Below are positions 55,015 to 62,896 of a stretch of DNA of 64,000 bases, one piece after another (the first letter of the stretch is position 1; each line of letters begins with the position of its first letter). Under the pieces are notes generated by a model. It had not been told where the DNA came from. It ran no database searches and saw only the letters and a list, made by a program, of their open reading frames with translations. The position numbers and the translations under genes were made by a program. Origin of the DNA: Ureibacillus aquaedulcis (lineage in GTDB: Bacteria > Bacillota > Bacilli > Bacillales_A > Planococcaceae); assembly GCF_030418165.1 (NCBI RefSeq), contig NZ_JAUHTQ010000007.1:62001-126000 (forward strand). The letters run 5' to 3'.

Positions 55015-55052
55015 TGCGATTGCGCTAATTTGGCGAAAATCGCATTTTTTTT
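55015..55052 (+). terminator. Terminator after the lipoprotein gene
   Basis: TGCGATT and AATCGCA around a 16-nt loop, followed by eight T. Confidence 0.85.
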
Positions 55053-55081
55053 GATAAAAAAATCAACCAGAAGCCATATTA
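55052..55081 (+). promoter_or_regulatory. Candidate sigma-G/F type promoter
   Basis: TGATA (55052-55056), 18-nt spacer and CATATTA (55075-55081), compared with the forespore consensus (GNATA or TGAATA, then CATANTA). It stands before the 53-residue gene and sspH. Low-information match, supported by context. Confidence 0.4.
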
Positions 55082-55113
55082 AATAAGAATTCTAATGGAA
55101 AGGAATGAGCCTT

Positions 55114-55275
55114 GTGGGAAGAGACGATAGCAAAAGCAAAGGCACTAACAAGCAATCCCTGCCACAAACACCCAAAAATGCAAAAATTGCTCCCGGTGAA
55201 ATGCGGGAGGAAATTGCTCAAGAATTAAATCATCTTCATCAATTAGCCCAAAAAGCAAAGAATAACCAAAAATAA
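55114..55275 (+). CDS. 53-residue basic protein upstream of sspH (YfhD-like small spore protein?)
   Basis: MGRDDSKSKGTNKQSLPQTP then KNAKIAPGEMREEIAQELNH and a Lys-rich helical tail. The N-terminus MGR(D)...LPQTPKN recalls small YfhD-type proteins of Bacillus spores; this is a weak resemblance. Start GTG at 55114, 9 nt from AAAGGA; an in-frame ATG at 55105 is too close to that site. Stop at 55273-55275, with the sspH ribosome site directly behind it, so the two are almost surely co-transcribed. Too short for most ORF cut-offs. Confidence 0.65.
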   Translation: MGRDDSKSKGTNKQSLPQTPKNAKIAPGEMREEIAQELNHLHQLAQKAKNNQK

Positions 55276-55288
55276 GGAGGTGCTCTCT

Positions 55289-55480
55289 TTGGAATACAAT
55301 CGTGCACAAGAAATCTTTGCCTCACCAAAAGAGTATGAAGTAAGCTATAACGGTGTTTCTATTTGGATCGATAAAGTACATGAGGATGGCAAAACTGCTA
55401 CAGTACACTTAAGACACGCTCATGAAGAACGTTCCGAAGTGGCTATTTCAGAACTAAAAGAAGAATATCTTACTCAATAA
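55289..55480 (+). CDS. sspH: Small acid-soluble spore protein, H type
   Basis: A 63-residue protein: EYNRAQEIFASPKEYEVSYN then GVSIWIDKVHEDGKTATVHL and ending VAISELKEEYL. The RAQEI start, the V.YNGV.I.I block and the acidic end are those of minor SASP family SspH. Its exact role in the spore core is unknown; it is a forespore product in B. subtilis. TTG start at 55289 is 8 nt from AAGGAGG; the in-frame GTG at 55280 overlaps that site. Follows the 53-residue gene in the same unit. Confidence 0.88.
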   Translation: MEYNRAQEIFASPKEYEVSYNGVSIWIDKVHEDGKTATVHLRHAHEERSEVAISELKEEYLTQ

Positions 55481-55491
55481 TCTAAACCTTC

Positions 55492-55525
55492 AATCCCACT
55501 GGAAATCTTCCATTGGGATTTTTAC
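55492..55525 (+). terminator. Terminator after sspH
   Basis: AATCCCA.TGGAA and TTCCA.TGGGATT with a 3-nt loop, followed by TTTTAC. Confidence 0.85.
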
Positions 55526-55650
55526 ATACATTGAGTTTTTTATACATACGATTTGTTAAGCACTTACCCAAATAGGTTTCGTCAGAATAAAAATGGGAAA
55601 ATCCGTTAACAATGTGGAAGAATTTCCTACCAACATCAAAGGGTGATATC

Positions 55651-55971
55651 ATGAATAAAAAGAATATTATATTATTTGGAATTTCCATTGCCTTTTTAAA
55701 TTTGTTTGATGGAATCGCAACAAATTATGGGTTAATGAAAGAATTTATCGAAGAAATGAATCCAGTAATGGATTTCATCATTTCGTTTAACCCAGCTTTA
55801 TTTTTAGTTTTAAAAACTGGTCTGTCACTTCTTATTCTTTTTGTATCGTATAGCGTTTACAAGAACAGCAAGGTGCATTTCCAAAAGCTCTATTTAATTT
55901 CATTGGTTGGCGTTTTTTGCCTTTATGCCGGCATTTGCAGTATGCATCTCTACTGGCTATCCTTGCTTTAG
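55651..55971 (+). CDS. DUF5658-like small membrane protein
   Basis: A 106-residue protein with three membrane segments (about 4-23, 46-66 and 77-104). The first helix LFGISIAFLNLFDGIATNYG and the following charged MKEFIEEMNPVMDFIISFNP match the look of DUF5658 proteins (function unknown; often 'xLxDxxxTxxxL...G...E.NPxM'). The start at 55651 follows AAGGGTG; the open frame extends 13 codons further but without a ribosome site. Its 3' end overlaps the convergent nucleotidyltransferase gene by 15 bp. Confidence 0.7.
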   Translation: MNKKNIILFGISIAFLNLFDGIATNYGLMKEFIEEMNPVMDFIISFNPALFLVLKTGLSLLILFVSYSVYKNSKVHFQKLYLISLVGVFCLYAGICSMHLYWLSLL

Positions 55972-56751
55972 ACACCAGACAACAGATAATGTATCCCTGA
56001 ATAATTGATCGAGTTGGCTTGTACTATTGTGTAATTCTGCTTTCTGTATGAACAGCGATTGTCGAATAGATAAAAACTTGGCATTTATAAAATCATGAGC
56101 ATTCTGATAATCGTGAATGCAAACCATATTCTCACCGGAACGTTTCTGTTTTATTAATTGCTCCATTTCCCGCTTAATTTGTTCATCATCCAAAACCAGA
56201 AGCAAATCTTGAATGTGTACTGGTGGGAAGCTGCCGTTCCTTTCAACCCATACACATGCCAAAATCGACTTTAGGACATATAAGAAAATTTTTATTTTCA
56301 CTTCTTTTCCTTGGAAATAATTTTTGTAGTTACCCATGGCTAGATTAAAATAATGATGGATGGTGGGTACAGGATTAAAATTGTCTATTTCAAGTGCATG
56401 CAGTCTTTTTGCAAATAGAGGATTTTGGAAATAAATCGGCTTGCTCCTTAGCCATTCCAAGATGGTTGGATTGCTCTTTCTAAAAAGGCGTAAAGCTTTT
56501 GTTATTTCCCAGCCATTGATATCTAAGTTTCCCCCAAAGGGATACTCCATCACATCTTTTTTTGAACCTAGACCTTGAGGGTCAATGGAAAGATACCACT
56601 CCGGTGAATGAATATAAATAAACCGAACATCATAATCACTGCCGGCTGATTCAAACCCCCATGCTCGACTCCCTGATTCAACCGCAAACAGTATTTTGAC
56701 ATGATTTTGTTTTTCAATTTCCTTAAGTTTTTCTACAATGATTTCTTCCAT
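55957..56751 (-). CDS. RlaP-type nucleotidyltransferase (DNA polymerase beta superfamily)
   Basis: A 264-residue protein. The catalytic region is FAVESGSRAWGFESAGSDYD followed by VRFIYIH: the GS motif and the DxD that bind metal and NTP. The following FGGNLDINGWEITKALRLFR and NPTILEWLRSKPIYF are typical of the RlaP (RNA-repair-linked polymerase-beta) family. A longer frame (to 56856) would run into a terminator hairpin, so the ATG at 56751 is preferred. No RNA ligase or kinase gene is near, so the RNA-repair link is only by family name; substrate unknown. Confidence 0.82.
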   Translation of the reverse strand: MEEIIVEKLKEIEKQNHVKILFAVESGSRAWGFESAGSDYDVRFIYIHSPEWYLSIDPQGLGSKKDVMEYPFGGNLDINGWEITKALRLFRKSNPTILEWLRSKPIYFQNPLFAKRLHALEIDNFNPVPTIHHYFNLAMGNYKNYFQGKEVKIKIFLYVLKSILACVWVERNGSFPPVHIQDLLLVLDDEQIKREMEQLIKQKRSGENMVCIHDYQNAHDFINAKFLSIRQSLFIQKAELHNSTSQLDQLFRDTLSVVWCLKQG

Positions 56752-56839
56752 TCTTTTATCCCACTTACTTAGTTTATTTTTATTATAGGGAATATTTTTT
56801 ATTTTATCCCGACTACTAAGAAGCCTTCTTGCTAAACCT

Positions 56840-56881
56840 AAAAAAAGTGTAGGCAAAGTCGATATTCGACTGTGTCTACAC
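56840..56881 (-). terminator. Terminator after the VOC gene
   Basis: GTGTAG..AGTCGA and TCGACT..CTACAC (6 + 6 bp, internal loop), followed by TTTTTTT on the minus strand. Confidence 0.85.
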
Positions 56882-56897
56882 CGGATGCTTGTTTGAA

Positions 56898-57260
56898 TTA
56901 GCTTTTTAGCAAAAATTCATTTCCATCTTCATCGCTAAACTGAACAAATGTCCCCCACTGCATTTGTTGGGGTTCACCTTTAAAGTTTACTCCATTAGCC
57001 TTCAGTTTTTTGTAAGTTTCCAATACATTATCACAATCAAATACGATAGAGGCTTTATGATTTTCCGATCCTTGCATCATCGTCTTGGGATAAAGTACAA
57101 GCCGACTTTTTTCGTTTGCAGGGGCAACTTCAAGCCAAGAGGCGTTTGGTCCCATTACGTGCTCCGCTATCACTTCAAATCCAACTTTTTCAGTCCAAAA
57201 TGCTTTCGCTTTTTGCTGATCTACTACATAAACTGCTACTGTGCCGATATTAGTAATCAT
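56898..57260 (-). CDS. VOC (glyoxalase/dioxygenase-fold) protein
   Basis: A 120-residue protein of two beta-alpha-beta-beta-beta units. It starts MITNIGTVAVYVVDQQKAKA then FWTEKVGFEVIAEHVM, and ends in VQFSDEDGNEFLL with a likely metal-ligand Glu (GNEF). Members act in fosfomycin or bleomycin resistance, methylglyoxal removal or ring cleavage; nothing here decides between them. The expected first metal ligand (His near residue 7) is not present, so it may be non-catalytic. Monocistronic with a terminator. Confidence 0.85.
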   Translation of the reverse strand: MITNIGTVAVYVVDQQKAKAFWTEKVGFEVIAEHVMGPNASWLEVAPANEKSRLVLYPKTMMQGSENHKASIVFDCDNVLETYKKLKANGVNFKGEPQQMQWGTFVQFSDEDGNEFLLKS

Positions 57261-57374
57261 AAAATAGTGTCTCCTTTAATTCATTCTTATTATCATTTTA
57301 GGATAAATTTAATTTTCAATCAAAAAAGAATATCCACTTTAAGAAGCTGTTTTAAGATTTCATAACTTACTTTC

Positions 57375-59402
57375 TTATCGTTCGTTTGTCCAACTTACAA
57401 ATTCCTGTGATGTTAATGGACGTGAGAAATAATAGCCTTGTATAAGAGGTGCTTCCTCCATTGAATAGATAAAGTTATATTGTTCCTCCGTTTCGACACC
57501 CTCAATAACAATTTTCAAATTTAATGAGTTCGATAAAGTAATAATTGACTTTAAAACCGCAGAATCTTTTTCCGAATTGGAAATCCCATCTACGAAGGAT
57601 TTGTCAATTTTAATCGTTGAGATTGGCATTCTCTTTAAATACGACAGTGACGATAATCCTGTGCCAAAGTCGTCCAAGGCAACGGACAAACCAATTTCTC
57701 TAAACTTGTTAATGGCGGTAATTGCATGCCTAATATCATGAACGACACTTGTTTCTGTGATTTCCAATTCTATATATTTACTATCGACTTTATAGTTTTC
57801 AAGGTTTTTGGTAACCACTTCGTACAACCTGGATGAAGTAATATAGGAACCAGGAATATTTATGGAAACCTGTTCAAATTCAATTTCCTCTTGAAGCCAC
57901 TGGGAAATTTGTTGACACACATGTTCAATAATCCAGTCGGTTAGGTCGAATATTTTATTACCCGCCGCTTCCACGATCGGAATAAACACACCAGGCGAAA
58001 TCATTCCGTTTTCCGGGTGCTTCCAACGTATTAATGCCTCTAATCCGGACACTTTTCTTGTATGGGATTGCACTTTTGGTTGGTATACCAAAAATAGCTC
58101 GTTGCTGACCATGGCTTTTTCAATATCCTCAACAATCTGCCTATCCATGTTATATGTATGAATTTTAGGATCGTATTCAATTACATTTTGTTCATTATTA
58201 CTTGCAGGATCATGAAGAACAGCCAGATTATTTGATAATAGCTCCAAGACATTCTCTTTATTCTTTGAAGAAGAGATTGCACAAACTATATCTACTACAA
58301 CTTCATAATCATCAATTTGGATCGGCTGTTTCAAATCGGAAGAGATGGTTTCCATTAAATCCATTAATTTCTCGGTACGCTGGTCATTAAAAGCATAAAT
58401 AGCAAATCGATTTCCTTCTATTCGGTAAATTTTATATGAATGCATTTTGTTCTTTTCAATGACTTCCCCCACGGCTTTAATCACCTTATCACCGAATACA
58501 TATCCATATTGGTTGATCCATTTTTCAAGATCTTGTATTTGAAGAATCGAAAGACTTCCAGTTGTTTTTAAATTATTTGTATCCTTTTCAAATTGCCGCT
58601 GGTTCGGTAATAACGTTAGGGCGTCGTAATATTTCAAACGGTAATCTACAAAACGCTCCAGTAGACCCGTCAATCCTACAATAATAAATAAAATACCCAC
58701 AGCAACCAATACAACAAACGATAGATCCATATGGTAAATATGATTATGGCCAAGAGCCTTTAAAGGTCCTTCTACATAGAAAACCATTGCTGCCATTCCT
58801 GTATAATGCATGCTGGAGATTGCAAGACCTAATAGTATCGATGTAATAATTCTGATTAACTGATTGCCCATGTATTTTTGCAATGTTGCAAACACATACA
58901 TCGCAACCATGGACACAACAATCGCAATGACAACAGATAAGATAAATAGACCCGGTTTATAAAAATATTTCGCTTCGGATTTCATGGCTGCCATTCCTAA
59001 ATAGTGCATTGAAGCAATCCCTATGCCCATAACAATTCCTATAAAAGAATACGGAAGAGCAGATTGTTGCGACTTATTAGCAAAATCGAATGCTATATAA
59101 GAGGCAATAATGGCAGGCAGGATGGAGACGATCGTCAACAAAGGATCATTTTCCATTGGTAAAGGAAGCATAAAAGCACTCATGCCTATGAAGTGCATCG
59201 ACCATATACCAAGCCCCATAGCTACTGAAGAGAGTAATAGCCAAAACGCTTTTGGAAAAAAGCCATTTTCTTGTATTCTTTGGTTCATAAATAATGCGGT
59301 GTAAGATGCACAACATGCAATAAAAACGGATAAGACTACCAATAGAACGGAGTACTCACCATGCAAGATGGAAATGCTCTGGGAATCAGGTATAGAAAAC
59401 AT
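57375..59402 (-). CDS. MHYT-GGDEF-EAL protein, likely c-di-GMP phosphodiesterase (YkoW-like)
   Basis: A 675-residue protein. Residues about 10-240 are a seven-span MHYT sensor with repeats GIWSMHFIGMSAF, GIASMHYLGMAAM and AISSMHYTGMAAM, thought to bind copper and to sense O2, CO or NO. Residues about 260-410 are a GGDEF-like domain whose signature has decayed to YRIEGNRFAIYAF, so no cyclase activity is expected. Residues about 420-675 are an EAL domain with all key residues (GLEALIRWKHP, SINIPGSYI, ELEITETSV, ALDDFGTGLSSL, KIDKSFV, EGVETEEQ). Same architecture as B. subtilis YkoW. Confidence 0.92.
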   Translation of the reverse strand: MFSIPDSQSISILHGEYSVLLVVLSVFIACCASYTALFMNQRIQENGFFPKAFWLLLSSVAMGLGIWSMHFIGMSAFMLPLPMENDPLLTIVSILPAIIASYIAFDFANKSQQSALPYSFIGIVMGIGIASMHYLGMAAMKSEAKYFYKPGLFILSVVIAIVVSMVAMYVFATLQKYMGNQLIRIITSILLGLAISSMHYTGMAAMVFYVEGPLKALGHNHIYHMDLSFVVLVAVGILFIIVGLTGLLERFVDYRLKYYDALTLLPNQRQFEKDTNNLKTTGSLSILQIQDLEKWINQYGYVFGDKVIKAVGEVIEKNKMHSYKIYRIEGNRFAIYAFNDQRTEKLMDLMETISSDLKQPIQIDDYEVVVDIVCAISSSKNKENVLELLSNNLAVLHDPASNNEQNVIEYDPKIHTYNMDRQIVEDIEKAMVSNELFLVYQPKVQSHTRKVSGLEALIRWKHPENGMISPGVFIPIVEAAGNKIFDLTDWIIEHVCQQISQWLQEEIEFEQVSINIPGSYITSSRLYEVVTKNLENYKVDSKYIELEITETSVVHDIRHAITAINKFREIGLSVALDDFGTGLSSLSYLKRMPISTIKIDKSFVDGISNSEKDSAVLKSIITLSNSLNLKIVIEGVETEEQYNFIYSMEEAPLIQGYYFSRPLTSQEFVSWTNER

Positions 59403-59538
59403 GATTGAACCTCTGATTTTCTTTAATTTGTTCTTAAATTATAGCTGAATCCAAGGAATTTTTATACATTAAGTTACTTGCCAATAAAAGTAATAATTTT
59501 CTGTAAATGAAGTATTTCCCACAAAAAAGAGCAAAAAG

Positions 59539-59570
59539 ATAGGGACTAAAGAGTTCTCTTTAGTCCCTAT
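59539..59570 (-). terminator. Terminator after the DUF1540 gene
   Basis: ATAGGGACTAAAGAG and CTCTTTAGTCCCTAT, a perfect 15-bp stem with a 2-nt loop, followed by CTTTTTGCTCTTTTTTG on the minus strand. Confidence 0.9.
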
Positions 59571-59620
59571 GGGGTAACAATCGTATGGTTCAAACAGCCC
59601 TGCCCTCATGTCTTAGCATT

Positions 59621-59658
59621 GAATAAATAACTTAATTGAATAGTTAAGTTATTTATTC
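59621..59658. repeat. Perfect 15-bp inverted repeat across the DUF1540 stop codon
   Basis: GAATAAATAACTTAA (59621-59635) and TTAAGTTATTTATTC (59644-59658) are separated by 8 nt. The stop codon TAA (59655-59653) lies in the stem. No T-run follows on the minus strand; a separate terminator stands 50 bp further on. Confidence 0.8.
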
Positions 59659-59877
59659 ATCACGTTCGTCTTTAGGTTCGAACGTTTTACAGCATGTATC
59701 TCGAGAATTGTTTGCTTCTTCCGAAACTTTCTCGAAATCAAAATCCGAAGCAAACTCTGTATTTTTGTTTTTAGAGTGGTAATCCATATCTATCTGGATT
59801 TTATCCGCTCCACAAAGATTTCCTTTTTTATGGAAGACACAGTTCGATACAGCACAGTTTACTTCTACATTTGGCAT
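59653..59877 (-). CDS. DUF1540 cysteine-rich protein
   Basis: A 74-residue protein MPNVEVNCAVSNCVFHKKGN..CGADKI...DTCCKTFEPKDERDE. Cysteines at about 8, 13, 22 and a CC pair near 62 match the DUF1540 domain (CxVxNCxY....CxAxxIxV), a proposed small metal-binding module of Clostridia and Bacilli with no known function. The ATG at 59877 is 6 nt from GAGGAGG; a start five codons upstream overlaps that site. Followed by two strong hairpins. Confidence 0.87.
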   Translation of the reverse strand: MPNVEVNCAVSNCVFHKKGNLCGADKIQIDMDYHSKNKNTEFASDFDFEKVSEEANNSRDTCCKTFEPKDERDE

Positions 59878-59892
59878 AGCTATCCTCCTCAT

Positions 59893-60199
59893 GGATTGTC
59901 ATGAAAAAGTGCTAGTAGGGAAAAAAGGTCCTCAATAGCACTCTTCGGCTTTTATTCTGTCCATATTAGAGATTTTTATTTAAATGGAATTGAAGTTTAA
60001 TAATTAACCCTAAGAAATTCAGCGTTAAGTTAGCCAAAGCGCACAAATACGACCTGAAGAGATTTATCAGCCGTCTAAACCGCAAAAAATTTCTCCAAAG
60101 AACTGACCACTAACATTTTATAAAAAGTGATACTTTCTTAAATACCAGTCCTTTGCTATTGTTATTTTTAAATTCTTATATAGTTAGGAAGGTATTTTC
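59893..60199. other. 307-bp gap upstream of the ECF S-component gene: no element recognised
   Basis: The gap is AT-rich. Vitamin-type ECF S components are often under riboswitches, so I looked for THF, TPP, FMN and preQ1 signatures and saw none. A weak hairpin, GAGATTT.../AAATTTCTC (60059-60097), exists but has no T-run. GGAAGG at 60187-60192 is the ribosome site. Confidence 0.5.
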
Positions 60200-60739
60200 A
60201 TGCAAAAAACACAAAGTTATTCAAGACCTCGCACTCAAACCTTTGATTTAATAGTATCCGCATTACTTATCGCGCTCGTATTTGTTGCTACGGTCTTTTT
60301 AAATATCAAGCTGCCGATTGGCGGAAACGGTGGTTTGGTTCACCTTGGTACCGGTATGCTCTTTATCGCCTCTATTTTGTTTGGACCTAAAAAGGGAGCG
60401 ATAGCCGGAAGTTTAGGGATGGCATTATTTGATTTAATGTCAGGATGGACAATCTGGGCACCCGGTACATTTATCGCACGTGGTTTACAGGGGTATATCG
60501 TAGGGAAAATTGCTTGGTCAAAAGGCAAAAATGGCAATAGCGTAGGGTTAAACATACTGGGAATGGTCGTTTCAATTCCTGTGATGTTAGTGGTCTATTA
60601 TCTTTATGAATCAATTATTTTCGGAAACTGGATTGTACCCTTGGCTTCAATTCCAGGAAACCTTATCCAGATTGCTGTAGGAATGATCGTAGCCATTCCT
60701 GTATGTATTGTCTTGAAGAAAACCCCTTTATTTAAATAA
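60200..60739 (+). CDS. ECF-transporter S component (vitamin/precursor binding)
   Basis: A 179-residue, six-span membrane protein. GLVHLGTGMLFIASILFGPK and KGAIAGSLGMALFDLMSGWT are the conserved loops of the ECF S-component family with the riboflavin/HmpT-like fold (PF07155 type). It would bind a small vitamin-like molecule and use the shared EcfAA'T module encoded elsewhere. The substrate is unclear; hydroxymethylpyrimidine or pyridoxine-type S components look closest to me. Monocistronic with a terminator. Confidence 0.83.
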   Translation: MQKTQSYSRPRTQTFDLIVSALLIALVFVATVFLNIKLPIGGNGGLVHLGTGMLFIASILFGPKKGAIAGSLGMALFDLMSGWTIWAPGTFIARGLQGYIVGKIAWSKGKNGNSVGLNILGMVVSIPVMLVVYYLYESIIFGNWIVPLASIPGNLIQIAVGMIVAIPVCIVLKKTPLFK

Positions 60740-60749
60740 GCAATGAAAC

Positions 60750-60785
60750 GGAGAGAGCTTATAAGACGGCTCTCTCCTTTCTTTC
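60750..60785 (+). terminator. Terminator between the ECF S and GNAT genes
   Basis: GGAGAGAGC and GCTCTCTCC, perfect 9-bp stem with a 10-nt loop, followed by TTTCTTTC; between converging genes. Confidence 0.85.
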
Positions 60786-60795
60786 TATCTTTGTT

Positions 60796-61425
60796 TTAAT
60801 TTACTTCTTGCAAACTCTTTCTTAACCAAAGTACCTCGGCTGTTGATTGAGGAATCACTCCATATAATTCCAGCGTTTTATATGCATGGACATTAGTGTA
60901 GATCTCACTCATTTTCTGCAATACCCACTCTTCTGTTGGCTCCATTTTAGACCAGCAATAAATATCCATTTTATTTAGTTCCTTTGAAACATTGTGAATT
61001 CTTTCATAGCCGATGTTCTCCATTTTCGAAAAATCATTCCGCTCATAAAAACGAATCCTTTTTTCCGAGTCAGGGTCCTGGATGGTAACTGGTTCCACTT
61101 CAAGGATAATGGCCTTCCCCTTCTCCTTGAACAGGTCCAAAACCTTGCCCCCAATTCCCTTCCCCCGGGCATTGCCTGACACTAAAATATAATCTATAAA
61201 TATATAATCCAGTTGTTCAAAATAAACAACTACGTAATCATCCGCTTCCATGATTTGATACTTTTCATATTTTTCTTTCAGAAGACATTCAAAATGTTGC
61301 TTTGATTTCATTTCTCTTTCTGGAAAATATTCTTTTAATCGTTCGTACCAATCTTTGCCCCCGAATAACTCTCCAACCAGACCTTCTCTTCTCTGAATTA
61401 GCAATTTAAATTTCTCCCTTAGCAT
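60796..61425 (-). CDS. GNAT-family N-acetyltransferase
   Basis: A 209-residue protein. Residues about 55-135 hold the acetyl-CoA-binding motif A (YIFIDYILVSGNARGKGIGG, with R/QxxGxG/A as RGKGIG) and IRFYERNDF. Residues 1-50 (KLLIQRREGLVGELFGGKDW) and 145-209 (EEWVLQKMSEIYTNVHAYKT) are extra helical parts, larger than in minimal GNATs. Substrate unknown. It is divergent from the ATP-grasp gene with a 235-bp gap (61426-61660) in which I see no clear motif. Confidence 0.83.
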   Translation of the reverse strand: MLREKFKLLIQRREGLVGELFGGKDWYERLKEYFPEREMKSKQHFECLLKEKYEKYQIMEADDYVVVYFEQLDYIFIDYILVSGNARGKGIGGKVLDLFKEKGKAIILEVEPVTIQDPDSEKRIRFYERNDFSKMENIGYERIHNVSKELNKMDIYCWSKMEPTEEWVLQKMSEIYTNVHAYKTLELYGVIPQSTAEVLWLRKSLQEVN

Positions 61426-61660
61426 CGATTTTTTTCTCTACTCCCAGAAGCCTGAAATTTTAGCCATTCACATTTTATCATTAGGGTCATCGACAAATAC
61501 ATAGGATATAATGTAAAAATTGTTAATGTTTTTGAAACATTTAGAATATTTTGTCGAAACGATTTCAATTCCTATTATTTTTAGTAAAATAAAGTTCGCA
61601 AAGATTCTTTTGCTTTAGCAAGTTAAAAAATATTTTCAAGAGACGGGAGATTTTTGGAGA

Positions 61661-62881
61661 ATGAATGCAAATCACAACCAAACAACTGCACTACTTGGAT
61701 GGAGTCTACAAGCAATAGAAGCAATCGATAAAATGGGACGCCCATATGTTGTCGTGGGACCACCTGAATTTCAATCCTTTGCTGACAAAAACGAAATCTT
61801 ATTTGTACCATGGCAGTTCAATGTCCCAATTGAACAATCATTTGAATTATACGAGAAACTAAAAGAAATGAATGTCAAACTGGCGGTTCCCATTTACGAG
61901 GAAACTGTGGAATGGGCAGGCATGATGAATTCTTTACTCTTTGAAAATCCTAAGCTATTTAACAAATCCCTCTTATTGCGGGATAAAGGATTGATGAAGC
62001 GACGTGCACACTTGGCAGGCCTTCGAGTAGGGGTATTTGAAGAAGCCTACAATAAAGAAGACATCGCCCGATTTTTCAAAAGGATCAATCAAGCATTAGT
62101 AAAACTCGAAGACGACCAGCTTGAGCCAATTCATGTAAAACCTTTTGATAAAGCTGGTACTGTTGGCCATCGAATGATTCGGGAAGAAAAAGATATCGAA
62201 GAAATTGATGATGAGGAATTCCCGCTATTAATGGAAAGTCACCTGGAGGGACAAGAATTTTCATGTGAAGCCTTTATCCATAATGGCAAAGTAAAATTCC
62301 TAAATATAACAGAATACGTAAAGCTTGGTCATTCCAACTTTGTTCCGGCCTCTCCTGCACTGGAAAAGTGGCGACCTCAAATTCGAGAAGAGATTGAAAA
62401 ACTTGTTGGTGCTTTTGAGGTAACCCATGGCATTATCCATCCCGAGTTTTTCATAACGTCTAGTGGTGAAATCTATTTCGGGGAAGTAGCGAATCGTATT
62501 CCGGGTGGTCATATTTTTGAACACATCGAGAGAGCTTATGGTTTTAGCGCATACCAGGGCCAAATTCTTTGCTGTGATCCGGATACGACAGAAGAAGAGT
62601 TAAACGCATTTTTCCCAGAAGAAGTCGTGTCGGCTAAAGGACATTCCGGTAATTTAATGGTCTACCCAAAAGTAAAAGCGATATCAAGGCTTAATATCCC
62701 AAAGGAGCTAAAAGACCATCCTTATTTTGTGAAACACAATATGTTTATTCCTGCTTCATCCAAAGTAGCGGAACGCGTAGGTTTTGGTAACCACTATGGT
62801 TCCATCAACTTTTTCGGTACTGATGCTCATGAAATGAGAAAGCTTTTAGAAGAATTTGAACAACATAATTTCTACTTATAA
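61661..62881 (+). CDS. ATP-grasp carboxylate-amine ligase of unknown substrate
   Basis: A 406-residue ATP-grasp enzyme. Pre-ATP-grasp domain about 1-100 (RPYVVVGPPEFQSFADKNEI; AVPIYEETVEWAGMMNSLLF), ATP-binding lid about 105-210 (HVKPFDKAGTVGHRMIREEK with the ATP-contacting Lys), and catalytic part with FPLLMESHLEGQEFSCEAFI and HPEFFITSSGEIYFGEVANR (metal-binding E..N/E R). The set-up is that of L-amino-acid ligases and PylC/BacD-like enzymes that join a carboxylate to an amine through an acyl phosphate. The first strand is shorter than usual, and an in-frame stop at about 61624 excludes a long extension. It leads a unit with the next gene. Confidence 0.85.
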   Translation: MNANHNQTTALLGWSLQAIEAIDKMGRPYVVVGPPEFQSFADKNEILFVPWQFNVPIEQSFELYEKLKEMNVKLAVPIYEETVEWAGMMNSLLFENPKLFNKSLLLRDKGLMKRRAHLAGLRVGVFEEAYNKEDIARFFKRINQALVKLEDDQLEPIHVKPFDKAGTVGHRMIREEKDIEEIDDEEFPLLMESHLEGQEFSCEAFIHNGKVKFLNITEYVKLGHSNFVPASPALEKWRPQIREEIEKLVGAFEVTHGIIHPEFFITSSGEIYFGEVANRIPGGHIFEHIERAYGFSAYQGQILCCDPDTTEEELNAFFPEEVVSAKGHSGNLMVYPKVKAISRLNIPKELKDHPYFVKHNMFIPASSKVAERVGFGNHYGSINFFGTDAHEMRKLLEEFEQHNFYL

Positions 62882-62896
62882 GGAGTGTATTAGAGG

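Noticed and set aside
59893-60199. Possible riboswitch before the ECF S-component gene
   Set aside because: I looked for THF, TPP, FMN, preQ1 and cobalamin core motifs and found none; no terminator stands before the start codon.
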